Shown in pieces: positions 21,233 through 31,215 of a stretch of DNA of 64,000 nt. Origin of the DNA: Periplaneta americana (lineage: Eukaryota > Arthropoda > Insecta > Blattodea > Blattidae); the NCBI RefSeq assembly GCF_040183065.1, contig NC_091132.1, positions 163,048,102 through 163,112,101 on the forward strand, read 5' to 3'. The position numbers and the translations under genes were made by a program. The notes beneath the pieces are model-generated. The model was not told where the DNA came from. It did no database searches and saw nothing but the letters and a program-made list of their open reading frames with translations. Within the stretch, counting starts at the first letter, position 1. Each line of letters starts with the position of its first letter.

Positions 21233-21615
21233 TAATGAAAATAATAATTATAACAATAATTATTATTATAATAATGATAATAATAATAATAATAACAATA
21301 AAAATAATGATAATAATAATGATAACAATGATAATGATGATAATGATAATGATGATGATAATGATGATAATAATAATAACAATGATAATGATAATAATAA
21401 TAATAATAATAAATGATGATAATAATAATGATAATAATGATGATAATAATAATAATAATGATACTAATGATAATTATGATAATATGATGATAATAATGGT
21501 AATGGTAATGATAATGATAATGATAATCACAATAATAATAATAATAATAACAAAAATAACAATCATAATAATAATAACCATAATAAAAATATTAATGATA
21601 GTAGTAGTAATATAA
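21186..21615. repeat. degenerate AAT/ATG trinucleotide array
   Basis: About 430 bp of (AAT)n interspersed with GAT, AAC and GGT triplets. Translations across it (Met/Ile/Asn repeats) are artefacts of the repeat. Confidence 0.93.
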
Positions 21616-21834
21616 TAGTGAAGTACAAAGCATACAATGAACACAATATTTATAGTTATACACTAGAAGAAAATTTATGATTATATATAGCTCAAGTTAT
21701 CACATTATAGATATGCCATTATCGGGAAATTTGAAAACAAAAAGATAAAATGAGTTAAATATTACTAGAATATGAAAAAAGATGTGAATACGTGGAAAGA
21801 TGCAATACAACACTTGTCATAATTGTAAATTAAT

Positions 21835-22260
21835 TTGGCAACTCGTCAGAAGATTATTTTCTAACTTTGATTTGAAAGATTTCAATATTCGGCAGCCCTT
21901 ACCTTCGGGTGGCAGTGAGTTCCAGTGACGAGAGGTAGCAACAATGAAAGAAGAGGAATACAGAGATGATGTGTGGAGTGGAATTTTTAGCGTGTTATCG
22001 CGTTGTGATAGAGTATTAATATTATGACAGCGAAGGAGAGAGTATGAAAATGGGCGAATAAATAAGAGGGGGATGAAGTATGCATAATTCGATATAAGAG
22101 AGAAAGCGAGTGCAGATTTCTTCTCTCATATAACCTAAGCCATGATAACTTCTCGAAAGAAGGTGAGATATGATCATAGTCTCGAACATTGCAAATGAAG
22201 CGGACGCATACGTTATCAACACGCTGTACTTTCTGAGAGGAATCAATCATGAGATCACTG
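21835..22260 (-). pseudogene. Jockey/CR1-like LINE C-terminal fragment
   Basis: Minus-strand reading gives RVDNVCVRFICNVRDYDHIS, FEKLSWLRLYERRNLHSLSL and LYRIMHTSSPSYLF, and, across frameshifts, a SRHWNSLPPE-type box near 21920. Same C-terminal pattern as in 17832-18089 (LSWVRLKERRTIHSLSLLFRI; LWNSLP). Only the end of the element is present. Confidence 0.7.
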
Positions 22261-22913
22261 AACAAAACGATCGTCTAGTTCAAAAGTGCGACAACTCAAA
22301 AAAACAAGTTTTGAGATATCTTCAGTTGAAAGTTTCAAATAATTCACTTAGAAAAGAACAGAGTTCTGGTACATAACCACGACAATTAGAAATGAGTCAG
22401 TATTCAGGACGAGTTTATCACAATCTTCCATTTCATTATTAATACATTTCGAAATGTACTAATAATGAATAAGTAAAGCCCATAGTTATAATTATTTCTA
22501 AGAAAAGTTTATTTAGTTTTTTTTTTTTTTTTGGTTGTAAATATGACTTATCTCAATATTGCATCGGAAAGAGCTCCGAAAGGGGCTTTCTGTAGTATAA
22601 ATAACTAAAAAATGGCAATTTTTGAGTTGTCGCACTTTTGAACTGGACGATCGAAAAGTCGTAATTCACTGAACAAAATGTTGCAATATTATAATGGTGG
22701 TGTCAGGAATCCTGATAAGTTTAAGTATGGTATTTAGTCGGAATCGAATGCAGTAGCCGTCCATTCTGTAAGTCATCCGTTGTAAGTTAAGGTGAAACAA
22801 AACTTATATGCCAACAGTAGCGGGCACAACAGTAAGAATGCTGTTAGAAACAAAAGAGAACGTGCTCAATATCAAGAGAATAGAGAACAAACAAATTAAT
22901 AAATTTCACTCAC
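22261..22913. other. short inverted repeat, no gene
   Basis: GATCGTCTAGTTCAAAAGTG at about 22268 recurs as its near-complement near 22632-22652 (CACTTTTGAACTGGACGATC), and both copies are next to GACAACTCAAAAA-type sequence. This suggests a roughly 390-bp miniature element. No coding content. Confidence 0.45.
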
Positions 22914-23024
22914 CTCAGGTTCACACTTTATCACAGGAAATGTCACTGGCACTGCAGTTTCCTCAATTTTTATCTCCCATTTGAAACCACAGTTGGAGAC
23001 TGTGCTCTTCACTGTGGTGTCTTC
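22914..23024 (-). CDS. zinc-finger gene, exon 2 (111 nt)
   Basis: Minus-strand acceptor TTTTCCACAG and donor GAG|GTGAGTG, phase 0 at both ends. Encodes EDTTVKSTVSNCGFKWEIKI then EETAVPVTFPVIKCEPE, residues 32-68. Acidic spacer with two psi-K-x-E motifs (IKIE, IKCE). Homologous to the exon at 57817-57954 (EETAV-T-F, then K-C-x-x-E at the end). Confidence 0.85.
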
Positions 23025-23511
23025 CTGTGGAAAACGAATTTATAATAAAATTATAATATAAACGATTCCCGCAAGTGACACCACAGGCAGGCATCTTACC
23101 TGAATCCACCTGTCGGTGAACGCTCTGTATCTGTGTACCAAACTGCAAAAGAGTGTAGATGCAAGGTATAGGCTACTAGAAACATGAACCAAAACTAACC
23201 TAACACTGATACTCGAGCTTACAAAAATTCGCTATCTACTGTACCTACCTCTCTACCAAAAAACCAACATGCATGGTATAACAAAAGCCTTAACAAATCA
23301 AACCTAATCTGTCACTGATTCTCGACCTTAAGAAAACTAGCATATCCCATAGTTCCACAATTTGCACCAGGGGCATACGCAAGGGAGGGGGGATGAAACC
23401 CGGTAACCCCCTCTTGAACTTCGAAAAGAATATTTAGATTTGACTACTTTTTTATACATAATCATTTTTCATTCTCTAATTCTTCATTGTAAAAGTAACA
23501 AAATCTACATA

Positions 23512-24494
23512 CAGTAAAACCCCGATAAGACGCTGTTCAAGGGACCGGCTGTAAACTGCATATTAACCAGGACCGTGTATTAGGCGGGTATACTAATTTT
23601 GACTTATATACAGTATCTATTAGCATTTTTATTTACTGAAATACATGATTCATGAAAGGTAATACAGTATTACTCCATTATGTAATTACTGTACTGTACG
23701 TCAAAGACATTTACAATATGTACTGTACCTAATTCTTTCGAAAAAAAAAGTCATTTATAGTTGTTTGCCGTATGCGTGTTCTCCAAGTCCTCATGTTTAC
23801 CACACTCCAGTTCCCTGCGATTATATCTTCCCGACGACGTCGCAACTGTAATGATAGAGTCGCGATCTTTTATTATCATTCTTAATACCGATGATGAGAT
23901 TCCTAATGAATCAGAGAGTTGTTTCTGAGTAAGAGTACTGGTCTCATCGTACTTTCGTAAGATTTCCAATTTTTCCGGCACAGAAAGCGCTTTTCGTTTA
24001 ACACTCATTGTAATGACATTCACAGACACTTCAATACACTAAAGGACAACAAACTGCCCAGCAAAAATTTCCAGAATTTTATTACGGCTGAGTGAGGAAT
24101 GCTGTTTGAGAGAGAGAGATAGAGGTATTGTAACTGTATGTAGGCTTTAAGCGCGCAGGTAAAGAGTAGAATAAGTGAGCGTTACAAGAGGGTGGGGTTT
24201 ACTAAGGTATGAAGTATGAAGGTTTAAATGCGCAGGTAAAAGGTCGAATACCAATACTTTTCAGGTTAACGGCACCAGTGAGTTCAGTGACCAAGATGTT
24301 TCATTGTTGTTAGAGTACATTCCTGAAAATTACACGAAAATATTCCACAAAAACAGCATATTATGCGGTACTCGAGTGCAACAAATGGGGTACTTTATAA
24401 AGGCGTTATGTATGAAATGTGCAGGGACCGGACAAAAAAAGCATATTACACGGGATAGCGTAATAAGCGGGCGCGTCTTATCGAGGTTTTACTG
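23512..24494 (-). mobile_element. pogo/Tigger-like element, truncated
   Basis: Inverted termini CAGTAAAACC-C/T-CGATAAGACGC continue with further matching (GGGACCGG inside each arm). TA duplications at 23510-23511 and 24495-24496. The minus strand at 24008-23754 encodes the N-terminal CENP-B-type helix-turn-helix: MSVKRKALSVPEKLEILRKY, LTQKQLSDSLGISSSVLRMI and then a stop after NTHTANNYK. No DDE catalytic domain is left in the 983 bp, so it is non-autonomous, though the DNA-binding exon reads open. Confidence 0.82.
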
Positions 24495-24803
24495 TAGTCA
24501 TAAGGCACAGTCCTCCTACCTTGCCTTCAATATAATCCCTGTGCTTGGTGCTGCAGCACGTTCGAATTATAACAATGCTACCTTTATTATAGAGAGATCT
24601 ACTGCTTAGTACCGACTTGTAATAAAATTAAGCTGACATAATACAAAATTTAATTTGTTGTGAAACATATTGAAAAGGTTGTTTTGATAGTTCTACAGTA
24701 CATATGTTAAATATTGTGCATTGTCGATTTTAAGCTCCCTTTAACCACTTCCCTTATTAACCAGAGATAACTCGGGTTGCTAACTTGTGTCAAAATTTAT
24801 TAA

Positions 24804-25778
24804 CCCGAGTTAAATCGTTTGAGTCCCATTTTCACTGCTAAGGATTATATCCCGAAAATATACGTTTCCATTCTTTCATTAACCTTTTCCTCACTAGATG
24901 ACTACAGAAGTTAGTGATATTGCTACACCTGGTGGTGTTTTTTGTACTTTTTTGCGAGTGGAATTCTATGCTCACATAGCATTCACACACAGTAGTGAGT
25001 AGATGGTAGTTAGTTTTGGCGGTTTCTATTTGTATTCAGTGTTTTTTGTGCTGTTTTGTGTAAAGATGGATCAAGTTAGTGATTCCGAAACTTTTGATCA
25101 GGAATATATTCGTGTAGAAGATTAGGAAATGAAACATCGGTATCAGAAGACGAAGTTATAGACCAACAAACAAATTCAGATCAGTTGATGTCGCGTCTTT
25201 TCGACAGTGGTTTGAATAGAAGACATCCGGCACCATGTCTTCTGCACCTCTGAGGTCCCCATTCCCTGAAATTTTAACATTGCTTCTGATAACGATAATT
25301 CTCAATTTTTTTAATTATTCTTTAATAATGACCTCATCAACATTATATTCGAGGAGACGATTCGGCATGCTAATAAGTCTTCACAGAATGCTGAAAATAA
25401 TTCGTGGCGGCCTACTACAGACTCTGAAATACGTGTACTTTTGGGCATAGTGATACTCCAGAACATTATTCACAAACCTGAAGAACAGATGTACTGGTAC
25501 AAACATTCAATGACTGCTACACCATTCTTCCCAAAACGCTCTCATATAGGAGAGCAGATACTACTGTCCGGAATGCAATGTGCCACTGTGCATAATATCC
25601 TGCTTTCGAGTCTATCACACGACAAGCAACATTTAACGCCTTGATAACAGCACTGGTGTTGTACCTCATAAATGAATCCATAAAAAAAAAAAAAAACATA
25701 AGTTGGTAAATAGTTTAGGAGCAAATCAAAGTGGGACAACTACCAGAGCTGGAATCAAGGTGCACGAGATAACTCGGG
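24804..25778 (+). mobile_element. piggyBac-like element relic
   Basis: Left end TTAA|CCCGAGTTAAATCG (24800-24803). Right end, complemented, is TTAT|CCCGAGTTATCTCG, so the TTAA target is one base off on the right. From 25310 the plus strand reads FFNNDLINIIFEETIRHANK, then NNSWRPTTDSEIRVLLGIVI, LQNIIHKPEEQMYWYKHSMT and ATPFFPKR. This is the start of the piggyBac DDE_Tnp_1_7 domain. An acidic N-terminus (MDQVSDSETFDQEYI) begins at 25065. All downstream catalytic sequence is gone. Confidence 0.78.
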
Positions 25779-26043
25779 ATAATAATTCAGGTATGAATGT
25801 ATGTCTATTTCATAGCGATTTTTTAGGTATGTAAGCAAATTAGTGATGTACAGTGATTCAGCAATATTAAATGACCTCTTTACGAAAAAAAAAAATGACA
25901 CTTTTTTCACAAAACTGATAAAATATATAGTAAGGGACGAGGTTAAGATTGGTCCTCACCCAGTCCTTAGTGTGAGTTTTGACTTTACTGTGAATCGTTC
26001 GTTTAACGTTTTGTGCATGTGACAATTAAAATTTTTTAAATAT

Positions 26044-26345
26044 ACACCATCATCATCATCATAACCATTTCACGTATTAGACCTAGGGGTCTGTTACGGT
26101 CTCTATCCAGCACTTTTTAGGTGCTCCCAAGTTTCTTCGGCCTCTTGGAGTATAGCATAAGATCAGTTTTACCAAGCGGTTGGGCAGCATCCTGGCAACA
26201 TATTCTTTTCAGTTCAGTTTGTATAGTTCTATATACTGAGTAACTGAATCTACTTTTAATTCTTTAAGAATGTACTCATTTCTTTTATGGTCAAGGAGGG
26301 AGTAACCAGCACTTCTCATAAATCGCATTTTGGCTATACATAGTA
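26044..26345 (-). pseudogene. LINE C-terminal fragment (family of 60122-60970)
   Basis: Minus-strand reading gives AKMRFMRSAGYSLLDHKRNE, then YILKELKVDSVTQYIELYKL, YVARMLPNRLVKLILCYTPR and GRRNLGAPKKCW. It has a (CATCAT)n-type 3' tail near 26042. The same M-x-RR-x-AGY-x-L-DxKxNE and RGxRxxGxPxKxxL order is found at 60138-60590. Confidence 0.65.
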
Positions 26346-27099
26346 TACAGGGTTAGTTAAAAGTCCCGCACCACTTAAATAACTTTTGAAGCATGTGGTT
26401 CAGTGACATTACACTTGGTGTGTGGTGATACCCATATATTAAGAACTCAATAATGATATTACCGAGTTTTTTTCTACTTCCGGTTTAACCGGTAGTACTG
26501 CCAACTCTCTTATTTTAAATGAAACACCCAAGATATATTTTTTATTTTAGAATAATGCTCATTAAGAGCTTTTCAAGTAGTACCCCACACTTGATACGTC
26601 TGTACAAATTCAGTGTTGCTAAATCAAGAAAACAGAAAAGTGCATCGAATATTAAAATAATAAAATATTCCTTCTTTAACAAAAACAAAATAAAGCTAGC
26701 TTACCTTCTAAATTCTGTGTTCAAACTGGTAGCCATCAGCTGCTTGACTATGTGCCATCCGATCATAGAAATCATTTAAGGAATGATTTAATCGGGCTTT
26801 GGGAATATTTTGCAGCACTTCCATTATTCGATGCTCCAGATCTTCTACGTTGTTGGGTCTTTCTCGATATACTACTGACTTCAAATGACCCCACAAAAAG
26901 AAGTCCAAAAGCGACAAAATAAATCTGGGGATCTAGCTAACCACTCTATGTGACCTCTCCTACCAATCCATCATTGTGGAAGAACCTGGTCTAAACGCTC
27001 ACAAACGTTCTGTCCATAGTGAGCTGGAGCTCCATTTGGTTGGAAATAGATGTCATCTATTGACTGGATGTGAAAACAAGTTTGTGATGGCCGGTACTA

Positions 27100-28300
27100 C
27101 AGGGACATCATTTTATTTTTACTAACATTTCTAATATTAACCTGGCTATACCTTTGTCTTAAAGGTTGTGAACCGGAAACACCGTTTGCTACCCTCTTCC
27201 AAGACTGGAGTTCGATGATACTGGCGTAAGATACAAACAAATCACTTTACTAGATATAGGAGGGATGAAAAGTAGTTCATCCATATACGTAAAGTAGGAA
27301 ATATCGCTATTTTGAGTTTAATAATTTTCATTAGGTTTTTCTTTAATCAAAATACAGTAAAGTATTAACAATAAGTGTTTTTACTCTCGAACTGAGCTGT
27401 CCATTCGGACGTATTCATTATGCAGTGTATATTATACTGTCTACAGCACATAAGCGTACAATATAGAGAATGAAGTTAAATTGAAAAATAATCATAATAT
27501 GGATATTTAAACACATATTTGAAAATGATGGCTGTTCATTTCTATACAGGTTTCAGTTCTTTTTTGCGTATTATTGCACATAGATTATTATATCTAATTC
27601 CAATTACCAGTTTCGTCTTTCGTACTCGTAACTCATGTTGAAATAATTGTGTACCCAATCTATAAAAGAGTTCCTTACGTACTGTAAATTCACTCTTCAT
27701 TTCTGCCCGATCCAAAAAGATAAAATTTTTCACACATGCTATTTACTCTCCGTCCATGTGGTTTTGTCGCAGGGTCGTAGAAAGGGGGGAAATCACGTGA
27801 TAGTTAATTACTTAACGAGGTCCTTTTATTTAAGTTATTTTAAACAGTTGTATAATATTACGTAGACATCCAATTCCTAACAAATTAATGTTTTCAGAAA
27901 AGAGCTAAGACAGCCCAGCCACAAAGGAATGGGCAGAAGTGTGTGGGTTGTTGTTATGTTTTATTTAACGACGCGGTTATATCAGCGTCGCCGGATGTGC
28001 CGGAATTTTGTCCCACAGGAAAGTGTGTGGGAGAAACCGGGATGCGACATAGGCAAACAGACGACAGTACCTGTGCGAGAATATGATTCAATATTGAAAG
28101 CGAACATATTTCTGGAACGTACTATACTCACTAACTCAGTACTGTTTGTGTTTACTATGACCGTAAGGCGACTTTGACTGTATGCGCTTGGTTCTGTGTG
28201 AAGAACAGCTGGAAGTTTACTAGTAAAGGGGGTGGGGATGAAGTACATTCAAAAACTCAGATACAATAAAAATTGAAGTAAAAATAAAATGATGTCCCTG
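27100..28300. mobile_element. TA-flanked nested element with 24-bp perfect termini
   Basis: Begins CAGGGACATCATTTTATTTT and ends with its perfect complement (24 bp in total). TA at 27098-27099 and 28301-28302. Removing it joins the transposase codons as N-Q-V-V-P-A-I, so it landed in the gene of the outer element. I recognise no transposase inside. It holds a family-2 SINE piece at 27953-28022. Confidence 0.8.
27953..28022 (-). repeat. family-2 SINE fragment
   Basis: GTTATGTTTTATTTAACGAC through GTGCCGGAATTTTGTCCCAC, missing the tRNA head. Confidence 0.8.
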
Positions 28301-29040
28301 TACTTGATTTTGGAGAAAATCCAAGTATCTATTAGAATTTAACGTTTCTCTAAAGAAGAAAAGCCTTATAATATGATCACCAATAATATCAGCCCAAACA
28401 TTAAGTTTCTGTGGGTAGTGCGTGTGGTTCTCCTCCATCTATTGTCTGTTGACAAATCCATTCAGGCAGAATGTGGCTTTATCTGAGAATACAATTTGTC
28501 TAAGAAAGGCCGGATTGTTGTTGATGGGCTCCATCATTAATTCACAAATCTCATTCTTCTGTCGGAACCGTCCTCTGAAAGTTCCTGCAAAAGTTGATTT
28601 TTATAAGGATGTTGCTTGGCACTTTTAAGGATTTTCATCACGGAACTTTGGCTTGTATTATATTCTAACGCCAAATTTGTAGTAGATACTTTTGGATTTT
28701 CCTGCACACACAGGGGAATGTGCTATGAAGTATTATCATCAGTTGCACTTTTCGGGCGACCTGATCTTGGTAAGTTCTTTACGCTTCCAGTTTCAGTGAA
28801 TTTCCTTATGATCCTTGTCACTGTTGTATGTGGAATTGGATTGCGATCCAGATGCATTCCATTAAATAAATTCGCCGCCTCTCAATGAGATCGTTGTCTG
28901 TCTCCATAGCCAATAATCATTCAAATTTGAATTCTTTCCCTTTCGCTCGACATCGGACAGAATTATTCAACACACTAGAGAGTCAGATTCAATTCCTTAA
29001 ATAAGATATCTGTATCAGTAACATGTTTCCATGTGTGTGC

Positions 29041-29090
29041 GACGCTGATATAACCTCTGCAGTTGCGAGCGTCGTTAAATAAAACATAAC
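29041..29090 (+). repeat. family-2 SINE fragment
   Basis: GACGCTGATATAACCTCTGC to GTTAAATAAAACATAAC, the 3' end of a family-2 SINE in the opposite orientation to 27953-28022. Confidence 0.8.
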
Positions 29091-29327
29091 ATTTAACATC
29101 CATGTATGTAAACAATGGACAATCAAATTACAGTAAACAAAAGAAGCATTTTACCCGTATTCCATGAATATAAACAAAGGAAGTCAAATCACAATAAACA
29201 AAAGAAGCGTTTTACTGGTATTATTCATTAGACCTACACTTTTCTGTTTTCTTGATTTAGCAACACTGAATTTGTACAGAAGTATCAAGTGTGGGTACTT
29301 TTTGAAAAGCTCTTAATGAGCATTATT

Positions 29328-29329
<2 letters not shown>

Positions 29330-29372
<43 letters not shown>
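29330..29372. repeat. (AT)n microsatellite
   Basis: About 21 uninterrupted AT dinucleotides, inside the right arm of the mariner-like element. Confidence 0.95.
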
Positions 29373-29375
<3 letters not shown>

Positions 29376-29458
29376 GTATTCCATTTAAAATACGAGAGTT
29401 GGAGTTACAGACTTTTAACTAACCCTGTATATTAATATTAATAAATAAACCATAATAC

Positions 29459-29517
<59 letters not shown>
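29459..29517. repeat. (AAT)n microsatellite
   Basis: About 19 AAT triplets just outside the mariner-like element. Confidence 0.95.
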
Positions 29518-29518
<1 letters not shown>

Positions 29519-29752
29519 CACGTGCCATGACTAAATGACTAACGATGTTACCGTGCACTAACTTATACGAGACCTGTCACTTTTTATAGATGAAGTACAC
29601 TGTATTAAGTTTAATAACATCTAAAATACCTATAATGAAATCTTGACACTGGTAACATTATACAGTGTAACTATAACTCAATAAACACAAACTGAACAAA
29701 CAAATCTTGAAGTTTTGGCATTTAGGCGTACTGAAAGATCTTTTACACTTAC

Positions 29753-29850
29753 ATCTTGTAAATGATTTGCCTCTCCTGTATATGCGTCATCATTTGTTTG
29801 TACAGCCAACAGGTCGAATTCGGGTTCCATCTTAATAACATCCATTATCA
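29753..29850 (-). CDS. zinc-finger gene, exon with start codon (exon 1)
   Basis: Acceptor TTCTTTCAG ends at 29851; five untranslated bases lead to ATG at 29845-29843; donor GAT|GTAAGTG at 29753. Encodes MDVIKMEPEFDLLAVQTNDD then AYTGEANHLQD (residues 1-31), phase 0. The acceptor implies an upstream untranslated exon that I could not locate. The start is supported by the homologous MDVIKKESE exon at 62613. Carries an IKME psi-K-x-E site. Confidence 0.82.
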
Positions 29851-29859
29851 CTGAAAGAA

Positions 29860-30831
29860 TAATAACATAAAATTGGATATTTGATTATTGTTGTAGATTC
29901 TATGTTGGAAATATTTTAATAGAACTGCACGTGTATCCTGTTTTAAACCTAATGTTGCAGATAGCTTTGAGGGGAACCTCCTTAGAGTAATCACTTAAAC
30001 CTGAAATATAGTAGGCCTAATTATAATCAGTAACTACAAATATCTCCTTCACCTCCTATCATCTTTATTTTCACATTGATAAGACACACGCATAGCTCAG
30101 CGAAATATTATTCGACACTGGAAACAAGACACAATCCCCTGTCATCATTTGTTTCCTCTGTCCATTACAGTAACATCTAAATAATAATGAGCAGAAATTA
30201 AACACTATGTTTGAATGTCATGCGCCCGTATAAGATTTGCAACACTGGAAATTAATATCATATTCTATAGGCCTAAACGAGACTGTGGAAGTTCCACACA
30301 TACCTAAGAGTTGTAAATTAGGTCCAACGAGGTATACCTCAAAGGGAACTGATATTATTTTAAGATAATCAACTAATTAAGTTCAAAGAAATGATAACAT
30401 AGACACAGATTAAAATAGACACAACAAACTCATTATCCACTTAAGATTCAGGCGGCCGTGACAATGAAAAAACATTCGGAATACATTATACACATGCAAA
30501 CAAGTTAAGGGACGTTGCGATACTTGCGTTTGTGGCTAGGAATGAACCAAAGACGTTATAGTGGAATGAACATGCCTTAATGTTTTTGCTACACTGTCAA
30601 GGGCATGACGAACAATTCTACTGGATAGTTGGATAACTACATACGAAAGAATATCCACGTCACAGACACACTATCACGGCTTACTTTGTGACTCTCTATG
30701 ATATTTGATGATTGGCTGGGACTTAAATATAGAGAAACACGCGGAATTTTGAATGTTAAGATGCGTAGGATTGTAAGAAGATATTACACAATACATCCGA
30801 ATTACAGATTTACAAATACTATGTGATGCCA
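29860..30831. other. upstream flank of the zinc-finger gene, no exon recognised
   Basis: Should contain or precede the first untranslated exon and promoter. No TATA box or clear donor stands out. Confidence 0.4.
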
Positions 30832-31171
30832 TAAGTCCCGCGCCGTGGCATCGTGGTCTAAGGCATCCTGCCTAGGACTCGCGTTACGGAATGCGCGCTG
30901 GTTCGAATCCTCATAGGGAAGAAATTTTCTCATGAAATTTCGGCCACTGTATGGGACCGGTGCCCACCCACATCGTGATGCACTTGGGGAGCTACGATAG
31001 GTAGCGAAATCCGGTTGCGAATACCAGCTATAACGGCTGGGGGAATCATCGTGCTAACCACACGATACCTCCATTCTGGTTGGATGATCGTCTACCTCTG
31101 CTTCGACATGTGGGCGTGAGGCCAGCAGCCGGCTGGTCGGTGTAGGCCCTTCACGAGCTGTAGCGCCACGG

Positions 31172-31203
<32 letters not shown>
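30832..31203 (+). mobile_element. tRNA-derived SINE with (ATT)n tail, family 3
   Basis: Starts GTCCCGCGCCGTGGCATCG. A-box-like TGGTCTAAGGCATCC and B-box GGTTCGAATCC, with about 250 bp of body ending TAGCGCCACGG and a (ATT)11 tail. Target duplication TATGTGATGCCA (30820-30831) and TATGTGATGACA (31204-31215), 11/12. From memory this SINE is well conserved across polyneopteran insects. Confidence 0.85.
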
Positions 31204-31206
<3 letters not shown>

Positions 31207-31215
31207 GTGATGACA

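Larger units (their letters stand above)
26348..29427 (-). mobile_element. mariner-like transposon, long inverted repeats, split
   Basis: Termini CAGGGTTAGTTAAAAGTC on both strands with TA at 26346-26347 and 29428-29429. Inverted similarity extends about 300 bp inward (AATGCTCATTAAGAGCTTTT on both arms). The decayed transposase runs on the minus strand: EAANLFNGMHLDRNPIPHTT near 28880, GSVKNLPRSGRPKSATDD, IVFSDKATFCLNGFVNRQ, HYPQKLNVWADIIGDHIIRL and LDFLQNQV, then, beyond a nested element, VPAITNLF, FQPNGAPAHYGQNVCERLDQ, WIGRRGHIEWLARSPDL and LDFFLWGHLKSVVYRERPNN, ending at 26708. It contains an embedded 1.2-kb element and SINE fragments. Confidence 0.82.

Noticed and set aside
21235..21615. 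126-codon Met/Ile/Asn open frame
   Set aside because: Pure product of the AAT/ATG trinucleotide array.
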